Origin: Halobacillus salinus
GTDB taxonomy: Bacteria > Bacillota > Bacilli > Bacillales > Halobacillaceae
Reading direction: 5' to 3'
Length of the DNA stretch: 64,000 nucleotides
Assembly: GCF_004684905.1 (NCBI RefSeq)
Contig: NZ_SRJC01000001.1
Location: forward strand, 248,001-312,000
Positions 23,781 through 35,182 of the stretch are shown here, piece by piece. A model generated the notes under the pieces. The model did not search any database. It saw nothing but the letters and a program-made list of their open reading frames with translations, and was not told the origin of the DNA. Each line of letters starts with the position of its first letter. Positions within the stretch are counted from its first letter, which is position 1. A program made the position numbers and the translations under genes.

Positions 23781-24387
23781 TACCATAGAAGATTACTTGA
23801 GTCAGCTGGAAGATAAGTTAAGGGAGTTACCTGCTAATGAAAGGCGGGTGCATCTGAACGAAATCAGAGATCACCTGATGGAAGCAGCTGCAGAAGAAGG
23901 GAAGTCTGAACAAGAGATCGTCAATTCTTTCCTTTCTCCAGAACAGCTCAGTCAGGACATTCTGAAAGAAGAGCAAAACCGTGTACAGAAAACGTCATTC
24001 GAAAATCCCGATTACTGGTTCGGCATCACCGTGACGTCAGTCGTCGCTCCGTTCGGTGCACTCGCTCTCCCTTTCATCTTTGATGACATCGATATCGGAT
24101 TGTTCGTACCGTTCTTGCTGCAATTCATCGTTGCGGCTAGTGCGTTATTCGGTTATTACAAAGACAGGCTGACTACTAGAAGGGGAGATATACTTAAGCA
24201 AGTCGGCCGGATCATGATCCCAGTCCTCGCTATCCCATTCGGCTTGTTTTCCATCGACATCATGCAATCAGGCGACCTGAGTACGTTCAACTTGGTTTAT
24301 CTCGCTTGCTATCTACTCGTTTGGCTCGCAACATACATCGCGCTAAGGAATGTGTACCTTAGCCACAGCAAGGTAGTGATTGATTAG
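23773..24387 (+). CDS. HAAS-domain (DUF1700-like) membrane protein
   Basis: A 204-residue protein with an N-terminal helical HAAS domain (YLSQLEDKLRELPANERRVH through QLSQDILKEEQ) and about four membrane spans. HAAS proteins are encoded next to PadR regulators and are thought to sense or relay an envelope signal. The start overlaps padR by 8 bp and AGGAAAAGGG precedes the ATG, so the two are translationally coupled. Confidence 0.85.
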   Translation: MHNTIEDYLSQLEDKLRELPANERRVHLNEIRDHLMEAAAEEGKSEQEIVNSFLSPEQLSQDILKEEQNRVQKTSFENPDYWFGITVTSVVAPFGALALPFIFDDIDIGLFVPFLLQFIVAASALFGYYKDRLTTRRGDILKQVGRIMIPVLAIPFGLFSIDIMQSGDLSTFNLVYLACYLLVWLATYIALRNVYLSHSKVVID

Positions 24388-24389
24388 TA

Positions 24390-24671
24390 ATGTTGAGTGT
24401 TTCCGAGGAAAAAGAGAACAGAACGAATAAACCTTTAAGAATAGCAACCAATATCATCCTCGTCGCCCTCATCATCGGTATCTTTAAATTCTTTTTGGAT
24501 GAAGACTATACCAATGATTCCGTTGGCTGGTGGCTGTTCATTCTTTTCTGGGTGGTAAGGTCATTGTACGGGCTTGTGAATAATCTGTTAGAAGGTCACA
24601 AATGGTTGACTGCTGTGGATTTAGGGATCTATTTATTGATTACCCGCTTTTCCCCTTATGTTGTGGAATAG
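24390..24671 (+). CDS. small membrane protein
   Basis: A 93-residue protein with three hydrophobic segments (IATNIILVALIIGIFKFF, WWLFILFWVVRSLYGLV, WLTAVDLGIYLLITRF). It begins 2 bp after the HAAS gene stop and ends the padR operon before a terminator. The binding site is weak. Function unknown, probably linked to the HAAS protein. Confidence 0.7.
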   Translation: MLSVSEEKENRTNKPLRIATNIILVALIIGIFKFFLDEDYTNDSVGWWLFILFWVVRSLYGLVNNLLEGHKWLTAVDLGIYLLITRFSPYVVE

Positions 24672-24678
24672 AAAAAGA

Positions 24679-24703
24679 GAAGCCGACATCTAGTGTCGGC
24701 TTC
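24679..24703. terminator. bidirectional intrinsic terminator
   Basis: GAAGCCGACA pairs perfectly with TGTCGGCTTC over 5 nt, with T-rich and A-rich flanks. It is shared by the padR operon and the convergent small gene 24704-24862. Confidence 0.8.
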
Positions 24704-24862
24704 TTATTTTTGTCCATTCCCCTCCGTGATCTCCTGTTCCGTCGAAGAGTCATTTTTCGATTTGAAATATTTCACGACGATAATCGATGTGACGACTAGT
24801 AAAGTTACTAGTACAAAAATCGATACGAGAATGAAAATCGGCATCATTTCTCCTGCTGTCAT
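24704..24862 (-). CDS. small single-span membrane protein
   Basis: A 52-residue protein beginning MTAGEMMPIF, with one strong span (IFILVSIFVLVTLLVVTSII) and an acidic, Ser-rich tail. ATG 24862 is 9 nt after AAAGGAG; two ATGs closer to the binding site are too near. The stop touches the shared terminator. Function unknown. Confidence 0.6.
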   Translation of the reverse strand: MTAGEMMPIFILVSIFVLVTLLVVTSIIVVKYFKSKNDSSTEQEITEGNGQK

Positions 24863-24954
24863 TTGCATCATCTCCTTTTTCGGTAGTGACGGGTTATCTT
24901 AACTATTTCAACAACTGGAAAAGAATTTCCTATCTATTCGACAAAACTTATCCA

Positions 24955-26313
24955 TCAGTATTGAATGCTTGGTGTCAGGAGCTCTTGTGAGTCGGAGTAT
25001 GCTTCCATTTGACCTGTATGCCGAGCCACTTCATAGAGGTGTTCCAGCACATAATCACCGTTCGAACGGTACATCGTGTGTTCCCTGAACCCTTTCACCG
25101 TCTCTTCGGCAAACTCCCAGATCTTCTCGTGATTGTCCGTGGCCTGTGCAAGCAGACCGAGCATTTCGAGAATGGTGATAATTACCGTAGAGTTCTCTCC
25201 AGCATATTCCCGGATGTAGCCGTAGCTTTTGAACAGGAAGTAGTCGAAGTCTTCGTGCATCAGCTTCAGGCGCACGTGGTTTTGGCTGTCCACTAATATC
25301 GGTGAGAAACTGGTAGCGCGGCTGATTTCCTTCAGTAGATCGGTGATCTGATAGAGCGTATTGTTGACCGTGAGCGGGTCATTGTTTCCGAGCGCTTTAA
25401 CGGAGACTTCAACCAGTTTCTCCAACCCATACTCCAGATCTTGAATCTCCGTTTTCTTCTCGTCCACACGTACGAGTTGCTTATATTTTTTCTCCCGGAA
25501 GTTGTTCCCGTCTTCCCAATAATCGAATAGAGGCGTGTCTTCGAGTATGTACTGTCCGATCGACGCCCTCAGTTTGATGACAATGTTATCCTTACATGCT
25601 TCTTCAACTATTTTGGAAAAGTTAACAGATTGCAAATGCCCCGAGACACCGGAGTAGATCGTTTTCGGTCCTTTCCGTTCGGTGATTTTATCGATGTATT
25701 CCCCCTCAGCCCGGTGCTTCCCGATCTCCTCCACAAGCGACGTCCGAATGGTGCGGGAGGTCGTGCTCTTCATATTAGAAGAGATGTTATGCACCTGTAG
25801 CCAAGTGGACACATGGTTCACAAAGTAAACGAACGTAATAGCGGCGACGAAAGTGACGACGACGGAACCGACAGGGATGATGAAGTAAGCTTCATTCCCG
25901 TTATTACTAAGAAACAGGATGTTGAGTAAGACATAAATGAAGGTACCGTTGAAGATCCCCATCACGTGTTGTGTAGGGGGAACGCTGATGAAGTTCAACA
26001 GCATCCTCGAGGAGAACTGGCCGCTCAACGTCGTTAGCGCAACCAGCAAGGAGTTGATAGTGAAGGCACTCAGCGTCAACACTCCGCCTATCAACGTCGT
26101 TACCAGGAGTCTTGTCGCTTCCCCTGTGAATACCATCGAGTCAGGTAAATATCTATGTACATCCCAAAAGACATCCATCATAACACTTAAGCCTGAAAGA
26201 AGGATGGCAACTAGAATGTAACGGAGCGGCATGAGCCACAAAGTCTGGTTAAGTTCGATACGGCGTTCTCTTTTTGTCATATGAAAGTATTTTGATATTG
26301 CCGGTTTTTGCAT
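24955..26313 (-). CDS. DUF2254 membrane protein
   Basis: A 452-residue protein of the DUF2254 family. Four membrane spans fill the N-terminal 180 residues (RYILVAILLSGLSVMMDVFW; LLVTTLIGGVLTLSAFTINS; FIYVLLNILFLS; VVVTFVAAITFVYFV) and a large soluble C-terminal part follows, with VSGHLQSVNFSKIVEEACKD as a recognisable family segment. The family may be involved in envelope or transport functions, not established. ATG 26313 has AGGAGGG 6 nt before it. Monocistronic. Confidence 0.88.
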   Translation of the reverse strand: MQKPAISKYFHMTKRERRIELNQTLWLMPLRYILVAILLSGLSVMMDVFWDVHRYLPDSMVFTGEATRLLVTTLIGGVLTLSAFTINSLLVALTTLSGQFSSRMLLNFISVPPTQHVMGIFNGTFIYVLLNILFLSNNGNEAYFIIPVGSVVVTFVAAITFVYFVNHVSTWLQVHNISSNMKSTTSRTIRTSLVEEIGKHRAEGEYIDKITERKGPKTIYSGVSGHLQSVNFSKIVEEACKDNIVIKLRASIGQYILEDTPLFDYWEDGNNFREKKYKQLVRVDEKKTEIQDLEYGLEKLVEVSVKALGNNDPLTVNNTLYQITDLLKEISRATSFSPILVDSQNHVRLKLMHEDFDYFLFKSYGYIREYAGENSTVIITILEMLGLLAQATDNHEKIWEFAEETVKGFREHTMYRSNGDYVLEHLYEVARHTGQMEAYSDSQELLTPSIQY

Positions 26314-26494
26314 GGTTTCCCTCCTAAGTGTGAAATCGTTATTTGATTCTGATTCCACAAAGATGGACCACTTAACCAGGTTTCTTTAAATTGGAAAAAA
26401 TGTCTGTACTCGCAAAGAACAACTCCCAGTCATATTTCACTAGATTAACAAAAATGATAGAATATGGTAATTACATATGTGCTAAAAGTCGGAG

Positions 26495-26914
26495 GTGTTG
26501 AGCTTCACCGCAATCCTAGAATGGACGACAGAAGACATTTACTTGTTCGTATTCAGTCTTTTTTTATTAATGAATAATCTGGGGTCTCTGTTTGAGTACA
26601 AGAAAAATAAAGAGAATCTCAGAAGCGTGAACGAAAACCAACTTATGCAATTGAGTAAATGGCAGCTGCTCGGCGCCAAACTTGTGGGTGCCTTCATCTT
26701 CAAGTGGCTCATCTATCTGCTGGCAGCCGTGATCACAGGGAGTTTCCTCCTGATTATCTTATCGCTGATCTTAGTGACGCTGCGGGTCTATATCCTGTTT
26801 CATAGTTTGAATGAAATACAGGATTCGAAGCTGGATTGGTATGTACTGGTCGCGGAAACGTTATATGTCGCTGGGTTCATGTTGTATTACTTCGGTTTCA
26901 TGCTCCCGGCATAG
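26495..26914 (+). CDS. membrane protein, unknown
   Basis: A 139-residue protein with four predicted membrane spans (DIYLFVFSLFLLMNNLGSLF; LLGAKLVGAFIFKWLIYLL; ITGSFLLIILSLILVTLRVY; YVLVAETLYVAGFMLYYFGF). The start is unclear: GGAGG at 26491-26495 overlaps GTG 26495 and lies 2 nt before TTG 26498, and no better NTG follows for some distance. Family not recognised. Confidence 0.65.
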   Translation: MLSFTAILEWTTEDIYLFVFSLFLLMNNLGSLFEYKKNKENLRSVNENQLMQLSKWQLLGAKLVGAFIFKWLIYLLAAVITGSFLLIILSLILVTLRVYILFHSLNEIQDSKLDWYVLVAETLYVAGFMLYYFGFMLPA

Positions 26915-26948
26915 AATTTCTGATGTTAAAAAAAGGAGAGTGGTCTTG

Positions 26949-27416
26949 ATGGGGAATGTAGAAGTACCGGTCCGGTGCACAGGCATCGCAGTCATCTTGT
27001 TGAAAAAAGAAGCGGAATCGTACAACGTTCTTCTTCTGAAACGTAATGCAAAAGTCTTGCACGACGTATGGTGTTACATTGGAGGAGCAATCGAGGAAGG
27101 AGAAACGGCGTGGCAGGCGGCAATCCGCGAAATAGAAGAAGAGACGGGGATCACAGACCTCTCCCTCTACGCGTCGAATCAATTCGACCGCATCTATTCG
27201 CCTGGGCAGAACTATATTTATATGGCTCCTGTCTTTGTCGGATTCGTTAGCGAAAATCAGGAAGTCGAGCTGAATGACGAACATTCGGAATACATATGGA
27301 CGACGTTTGATGAAGCGGTCGAAACGGTTTCGCTGCCGGGGAACGATGACGTGCTCCGCTCGATCGAGAAACACTTCGCACGGCGAACACCTTTAAAGGA
27401 TTTAAAAATACTTTGA
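26949..27416 (+). CDS. NUDIX hydrolase
   Basis: A 155-residue nucleoside-diphosphate-linked hydrolase. The NUDIX box is complete: GGAIEEGETAWQAAIREIEE followed by ETGI (Gx5Ex7REUxEExGU). The N-terminal strand VRCTGIAVILLKKE and the C-terminal region ending IEKHFARRTPLK fit dihydroneopterin-triphosphate- or ADP-ribose-pyrophosphatase-like members; the substrate cannot be read from sequence. AAAAAGGAGAG precedes ATG 26949, and it starts 34 bp after the preceding membrane protein. Confidence 0.92.
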   Translation: MGNVEVPVRCTGIAVILLKKEAESYNVLLLKRNAKVLHDVWCYIGGAIEEGETAWQAAIREIEEETGITDLSLYASNQFDRIYSPGQNYIYMAPVFVGFVSENQEVELNDEHSEYIWTTFDEAVETVSLPGNDDVLRSIEKHFARRTPLKDLKIL

Positions 27417-27572
27417 ACCTATGAAACGTTCGGAATGGGGAAACGTATTGTGATGTATCAAGGGGCGAATCCCTGGACGATTGCTATGGTCATCAACAAT
27501 CACTCTGGTACCCAGATGCGGTAATGTTGCTATGCGTAGGCGTTCCATGGACGCTAAAAGGAGGGATGAGGA

Positions 27573-27752
27573 ATGAAATATGTGTGGGGAATGTTTATCT
27601 TGATGGCGATGATGGTCGTGGTTACATTGACAAGTGAGTTCATCTTTGACGGCGAGTATTCAGCGATTGCCAGTTGGGCTGTCGTCATGTTGTTTTTCTT
27701 CGGTTCTATATTTTTTGCGAATGCGCGGTATTATCTACCACGTGAAAAGTGA
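27573..27752 (+). CDS. small two-span membrane protein
   Basis: A 59-residue protein with two membrane spans (YVWGMFILMAMMVVVTLT and ASWAVVMLFFFGSIFFA). AAAGGAGGG precedes ATG 27573 by about 9 nt. It lies 30 bp before the broken DUF3267 gene. Function unknown. Confidence 0.65.
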   Translation: MKYVWGMFILMAMMVVVTLTSEFIFDGEYSAIASWAVVMLFFFGSIFFANARYYLPREK

Positions 27753-27782
27753 TGGTGCCAGTACCCTTAGAGGAGGAGCCTG

Positions 27783-28394
27783 ATGAAAGTACAGAACAGA
27801 ATACCGGAAACGGATGAACGACTGGATAGAAGTCTTTTGGAAGATGGGTGGTCCCCGATGAGAGAGCCAAAGAGTGTGATGACCGCTACCTTCTTCTCCA
27901 TTCCGCTTATGTTATTGAACCTGATCATAACCATAGGCGTGATCCAGGCTTTTTCCCCCTTCACGCTTGAGGAGTTCGGATTTTCTAATGATTCAATCCA
28001 AATCACCCTCAACTTGCTGGTATTCCTATGAGTGCTGTTGCTTATCGTAATACATGAATTGCTGCACCTGGTGTTCGTGCCGAATTTTATCAAGTCGGAT
28101 AAGACGTATATCGGTCTTACGTATTTCGGGGGTTATGTACTGACGGAAGAGTCGATTGCTAAATCAAGGTACCTTCTCGTAACGGTCGCTCCGTTTGTCA
28201 TTCTTTCGATTTTGTTGCCTATCACATTAGGGCTGTTGGGGATTCTGACCCCTCTGTTAAAAGTTTTGATCCTCATCAATGCTATGGCATCATCCGTTGA
28301 TATCTTGAACCTGATTCTGTTACTGACTCAAGTACCGAAGGCGGCTGTTTTGAAGAATAATGGAACGAAAACATATTGGAAGCTTAAACCGTAA
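27783..28394 (+). pseudogene. DUF3267 putative metalloprotease interrupted by an in-frame TGA
   Basis: One continuous frame is split only by TGA at 28029-28031. The first 82 codons give a polar N-terminus and a membrane span (FFSIPLMLLNLIITIGVIQA) and end LNLLVFL. After the TGA the frame continues LLLIVIHELLHLVFVPNF with the HELLH zinc-binding motif, then TYIGLTYFGGYVLTEESIAK and further spans. Together they match a DUF3267 membrane zincin-like protein of about 203 residues. The TGA separates the first span from the catalytic motif, so the gene is a recent nonsense pseudogene, or is made by read-through or reinitiation (GTG 28032 directly follows). Confidence 0.75.
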
Positions 28395-28427
28395 TAGACA
28401 CGTTGAACAGGAAGGGAGGGCGATTTT

Positions 28428-28970
28428 ATAAAAGTAGTGATTGGAGCTGGAGAACATTCGAATAATCCAGGATGGTTGGAAACACAGGAGTCCGAGTTGG
28501 ATTTATTGAAAGCAGATGACTGGAAGCGGAAGTTTGATGAGAACTCCATCGATGCTTTGCTAGCAGAACATGTATGGGAGCACCTGACTTATGATGAAGG
28601 GGTGGAGGCAGCTTCAAACTGCTTTACCTATTTGAAACCAGGCGGCTATATCCGCTGTGCGGTTCCGGATGGCTACTTCCCGGATGAAGACTACCAGGCG
28701 GGAGTCCAAGTCGGAGGTCCAGGTCCAGCCTGTCACCCTGCTGCGAGTCATAAGATTGTACATAACTATAAGACGCTCTGTTCCATGTTCGAAGCGGCCG
28801 GATTCGACGTGCATTTGCTCGAGTATTGCACAGAAGATGGCGAGTTCGTCTATAACGACTGGGACGAAGAGCAAGGATATATTTATCGTTCAAAGCGGTT
28901 TGATCATCGCAATGCAAATGGAGAATTAGGCTTTGTTTCCCTGATTGTCGACGCGGTCAAGCAAGTTTAG
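28428..28970 (+). CDS. predicted SAM-dependent methyltransferase, apparent ATA start
   Basis: A 180-residue class I methyltransferase-like protein (COG4627-type). KVVIGAGEHSNNPGWLETQE is the usual opening with the glycine loop; DALLAEHVWEHLTYDEGVEA and YLKPGGYIRCAVPDGYFPDE correspond to motifs IV and V. Homologues start MKVVIGAG, which here would need ATA 28428 as initiation codon: GGGAGGG (28414-28420) is 7 nt before it. The first NTG, GTG 28437, lies 16 nt from the binding site and truncates the first strand. The reaction is unknown. Confidence 0.8.
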   Translation: MKVVIGAGEHSNNPGWLETQESELDLLKADDWKRKFDENSIDALLAEHVWEHLTYDEGVEAASNCFTYLKPGGYIRCAVPDGYFPDEDYQAGVQVGGPGPACHPAASHKIVHNYKTLCSMFEAAGFDVHLLEYCTEDGEFVYNDWDEEQGYIYRSKRFDHRNANGELGFVSLIVDAVKQV

Positions 28971-28989
28971 CAGAGAAGAGAGGATTTCA

Positions 28990-29457
28990 ATGGATTACAT
29001 ACAAAAGTTACGCTCAATGGTAGGCAAAGAGAAAGTGATCATGGTCGTTTCAGGAGCATTCATTTTCGATGAAGCCAACCATGTCCTTATGCAAAAGCGC
29101 TCCGACAACGGCCAGTGGGGATTTCCCGGTGGATTCATGGAACTGGGAGAGAGCCTTGAAGATACCGCTAAGAGAGAGGTGTTAGAGGAGACGGGGATTG
29201 AAATGCAAGAGCTGGAGTTGTTCGGCATATACTCAGGTCCCGAGTACGACAAAACGTTTCCGAACGGCGATGAAGCGGCGCTGGTCCTTGTATCGTTTAT
29301 CTGCAAGCGATACAAAGGGGAACTGGTGGAAAGCAACGAAGAATCGGTTCAGAACGCATTCTTCCCGTTAGATGAGCTTCCGGTACCGATCTTCGATGAT
29401 CACGAAATGCTGGTGAAGGACCTTTTATCAAAAAAACAGATTCCGATTGTCGGGTAA
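28990..29457 (+). CDS. NUDIX hydrolase
   Basis: A 155-residue NUDIX protein with a complete box, GGFMELGESLEDTAKREVLE then ETGI, preceded by VLMQKRSDNGQWGFPGG. This subgroup (YjhB/MutT-like) usually removes pyrophosphate from modified nucleotides or coenzyme-related diphosphates. GAAGAGAGG precedes ATG 28990, and it begins 19 bp after the methyltransferase, same strand. Confidence 0.92.
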   Translation: MDYIQKLRSMVGKEKVIMVVSGAFIFDEANHVLMQKRSDNGQWGFPGGFMELGESLEDTAKREVLEETGIEMQELELFGIYSGPEYDKTFPNGDEAALVLVSFICKRYKGELVESNEESVQNAFFPLDELPVPIFDDHEMLVKDLLSKKQIPIVG

Positions 29458-29484
29458 TGAGATGGTGTGGAAAGGGGTATAGCA

Positions 29485-29652
29485 ATGAAACTAGTAGGCG
29501 GTTACTTGTTGGGAGTCTTGCTTTATTTTATAGCTTCTTCCCTATTCAGGGACCACGTGGCTTGGACGGGTTTGTTTGAATTCCTGCTTGTATCTATTTT
29601 CGTCTTTCCTTTCCTCTATTTCATCATTCAAGGCAGACATTCATCAGATTAG
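29485..29652 (+). CDS. small two-span membrane protein
   Basis: A 55-residue protein with two spans (GGYLLGVLLYFIASSLF and LFEFLLVSIFVFPFLYFIIQ). AAAGGGG precedes ATG 29485. It sits between the NUDIX gene and a three-gene membrane operon. Function unknown. Confidence 0.65.
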   Translation: MKLVGGYLLGVLLYFIASSLFRDHVAWTGLFEFLLVSIFVFPFLYFIIQGRHSSD

Positions 29653-29683
29653 ACAGGCTGTATGGTAGTGGGAGGAGGATACT

Positions 29684-29944
29684 ATGGATAAAGAAAAATT
29701 ATTTAAAACGATTGCGATTACGAGTTTAGTCGTCTGTCTGGCGGTGTGGATTCCGAATATCATTTTTCAAGTCGCCAGTCCACTTTGGATGGCAACTTTC
29801 ATCATAGCACCGATCGGCATAACTTTTTCTATCTTGATCAAAAAGTACTGGTTGGTCGTATCGAACGTCATAATGTTGTTCAGCTTTTTCCTATTCATGT
29901 TCGCTGGATATCTCGTCAACTTCCTGACGGATGGTAAACCATGA
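29684..29944 (+). CDS. membrane protein, unknown
   Basis: An 86-residue protein with three spans (TIAITSLVVCLAVWIPNIIF; ATFIIAPIGITFSILI; VIMLFSFFLFMFAGYLV). GGGAGGAGG precedes ATG 29684. The last four bases overlap the next gene (ATGA), the first of two such junctions in this operon. Function unknown. Confidence 0.7.
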   Translation: MDKEKLFKTIAITSLVVCLAVWIPNIIFQVASPLWMATFIIAPIGITFSILIKKYWLVVSNVIMLFSFFLFMFAGYLVNFLTDGKP

Positions 29945-30135
29945 AGCGTTGGGGGAAGTATGTGTTTATCTTTCTATGGATGTTTCTATTTAGCTATCTA
30001 AGCAGTGTGTGGGAGATACCTAGAAATATGACGTACATTATTGTCGGGTTTCCGCTTCTGCTAGGTGGCGCATTATTCATAGATTATCTATGGGGGAAAC
30101 TAGTCGATAAAAAGGGAGAGGTGGTGAAGGAATGA
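29941..30135 (+). CDS. small two-span membrane protein
   Basis: A 64-residue protein with two spans (YVFIFLWMFLFSYLSSVW and YIIVGFPLLLGGALFIDYLW) and a charged tail. It overlaps both neighbours by 4 bp, so translation of the three genes is coupled. Function unknown. Confidence 0.7.
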   Translation: MKRWGKYVFIFLWMFLFSYLSSVWEIPRNMTYIIVGFPLLLGGALFIDYLWGKLVDKKGEVVKE

Positions 30136-30428
30136 CGAAATGCGACTGCTGCCATAGATCGTTCCACTGGGGAGAGTTATTTAATAATATCCTTTCTTAT
30201 GGATCGACCCATTGCAAATCGTGTGGTTGTGAACATAAAATCACTTTTCCGTCTAGAATAGCAGTAACTTCAATGACAGTGGTTCCGTTCATGGTATTTG
30301 GGCTCTTCTTGACCCCTTTCAAAAGCAACGGTCTTACGATTGCGGTTGGTCTATTGATTTATGTGCTAGGGCTTATGCTCACACCATTCGTAGCGAACTA
30401 TAAACAGGCAAGCGAACAGAACGTATGA
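30132..30428 (+). CDS. TIGR04104-like zinc-ribbon membrane protein
   Basis: A 98-residue protein. The N-terminus has two zinc knuckles separated by 22 residues (KCDCCHRSF ... HCKSCGC), the CxxC-20-CxxC pattern of TIGR04104 proteins common in Bacillaceae, followed by two membrane spans. Role unknown. It is the last gene of the coupled three-gene operon and has GGAGAGG before its ATG. Confidence 0.8.
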   Translation: MTKCDCCHRSFHWGELFNNILSYGSTHCKSCGCEHKITFPSRIAVTSMTVVPFMVFGLFLTPFKSNGLTIAVGLLIYVLGLMLTPFVANYKQASEQNV

Positions 30429-30615
30429 TATAGTAATAGCAACACAATAAAAGGATAGGTGAAGTAGTCCGACATAGAAGAAGTTTGCTGTACATGAACT
30501 TTTCTATGATTGGGAACGAGTGAAGAATCAATTCCAGCATTTCGAATAAGAGCATCTTAGTATGCTTATTTCGTATGCCGATTGATTTTTACTCTACGGG
30601 CTATTTTCTCTTTGG

Positions 30616-30644
30616 AACCGCAGGGTAACTCTCTGCGGTTTTTT
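30616..30644 (+). terminator. intrinsic terminator
   Basis: AACCGCAG pairs perfectly with CTGCGGTT, followed by T4. It lies about 190 bp after the zinc-ribbon gene and 30 bp before the hydrolase start, so it may be a terminator or a leader attenuator. The rest of 30429-30615 shows no gene. Confidence 0.7.
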
Positions 30645-30674
30645 GTGTTCCATTTTAATAAGGAGATGATGGTT

Positions 30675-31508
30675 GTGAAAAGGTATTTTCTTCAAGTTGG
30701 CGAGATCGATGTGCATGTAACGGATTGGGGAAGAGTGGATAAGCCGATCATTTTTTGTTTGCACGGATTGGGCAGTACGAGTCTCAGTTTCATTGAAATA
30801 GCGGAAGCACTGGAGAATGATTATCGGATTATCAGCATCGATGCGCCCGGCCATGGGAAGACAGCTGCTTTTCCTCACTCAGAAAAATACGAAATGCCGA
30901 TTCTGGCAGATTGGTTGGATCGCTTGATAAAGGTGTTGGAAATCGATAACTTCTATTTCTTATCGCATTCGTGGGGGAGCTTCGTATCGCTTTTTTATCT
31001 AAACCGATATGCAGAAAAAGTGCTCGGCGCTATCCTGATCGACGGAGGATACCAAACGAAGCGACGGTCTGGAGTGTCGATGGAAGAGGAAGCGGCCTTT
31101 CAGGAAAAGGACTTTGAAGAGCACGTGGACACTTGGGACGAGTTCCTCGATGTCGCTGTTTTCGGTGAATCGAGAAGAACCCCATCGCTTCTGACTGCCG
31201 CAAGGGATCTAGCATTAATTAAGAACGGGAAATACTACTGGCATGCGAGAGGAGTGACAGGTGGCAACATCATAAGGGCGATGCACAAGGATGAAACGGA
31301 TGATATCTATGAAGAGCTTCCTCGGTCTTTGGATATGGTGCTTCTACGAGCTACGTTGCCTGAATCCAGGGAAGCGGATAGAAGTTTGAATGCACGTATT
31401 TTTGAGCGGAGGACGGGTGTGGAGGTGAAGGTCGTGCCCGGCGTGTCGCATATGTTGCACGGGGATGATCCGGAGGTTGTAATCAGGGAGATAAAGGAGA
31501 GGTGGTAA
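30675..31508 (+). CDS. alpha/beta hydrolase
   Basis: A 277-residue alpha/beta-hydrolase. The oxyanion strand is IIFCLHGLGSTSLSFIEIAE; the nucleophile elbow FLSHSWGSFVSLFYL has Ser in SHSWG, a variant of GxSxG with Ser in the first position; the catalytic His is in GVSHMLHGDDPE. Substrate unknown. GTG 30675 lies 9 nt after AAGGAG; the two ATGs at 30666 and 30669 are too close to the binding site. It converges with the beta-glucoside locus. Confidence 0.88.
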   Translation: MKRYFLQVGEIDVHVTDWGRVDKPIIFCLHGLGSTSLSFIEIAEALENDYRIISIDAPGHGKTAAFPHSEKYEMPILADWLDRLIKVLEIDNFYFLSHSWGSFVSLFYLNRYAEKVLGAILIDGGYQTKRRSGVSMEEEAAFQEKDFEEHVDTWDEFLDVAVFGESRRTPSLLTAARDLALIKNGKYYWHARGVTGGNIIRAMHKDETDDIYEELPRSLDMVLLRATLPESREADRSLNARIFERRTGVEVKVVPGVSHMLHGDDPEVVIREIKERW

Positions 31509-31564
31509 GGTGATTTAACTAAAGACAGGCCACCAGAATGGCAGCCTGTCATAAAGAATTTTTC

Positions 31565-34983
<3,419 letters not shown>

Positions 34984-35020
34984 AGTGAACCCCTGCTTTC
35001 GAATTGGATTTTTTGCAAAT

Positions 35021-35076
35021 AAAAAACCTGAACTAATGTGAACGCGCACAGATGGCGCTTTCAATCAGCTCAGGTT
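35021..35076 (-). terminator. leader terminator before bglP
   Basis: On the minus strand AACCTGAGCTGAT pairs with ATTAGTTCAGGTT (two G-U or mismatch positions) and is followed by a T6 run. Its 5' half overlaps the RAT at 35073-35099, the standard arrangement for LicT-type antitermination. Confidence 0.75.
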
Positions 35077-35099
35077 ATGCCCAAATTTGGTAACATTCC
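35073..35099 (-). promoter_or_regulatory. degenerate RAT antiterminator before bglP
   Basis: The minus strand reads GGAATGTTACCAAATTTGGG then CATAACC. It shares GGA-TGTTAC at one end and AACC at the other with the BglG/LicT RNA antiterminator consensus but departs in the centre and is 1-2 nt short. It should be bound by LicT, more weakly than the RAT before licT. Confidence 0.65.
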
Positions 35100-35124
35100 T
35101 TCGAAGGTTTATTAAGTTAATTTA

Positions 35125-35153
35125 AAATTACCATGGTCTTATTTCTTTGTCAA
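35125..35153 (-). promoter_or_regulatory. sigma-A promoter of bglP
   Basis: On the minus strand TTGACA (35148-35153) and TAATTT (35125-35130) are separated by 17 nt. Confidence 0.7.
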
Positions 35154-35161
35154 CGCTTACA
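35148..35161 (-). promoter_or_regulatory. cre (CcpA site) over the bglP -35 box
   Basis: The minus strand TGTAAGCGTTGACA is a full match to TGWNANCGNTNWCA. It includes the -35 hexamer, so CcpA-HPr(Ser-P) should repress bglP and the phospho-beta-glucosidase gene when preferred sugars are present. Confidence 0.8.
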
Positions 35162-35182
35162 TTCAGAATTTTATAAATAATT

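Noticed and set aside
27453-27524. Possible 23-residue peptide between the NUDIX and small membrane genes
   Set aside because: No proper binding site and no conservation evidence. The 155-bp gap is otherwise empty.
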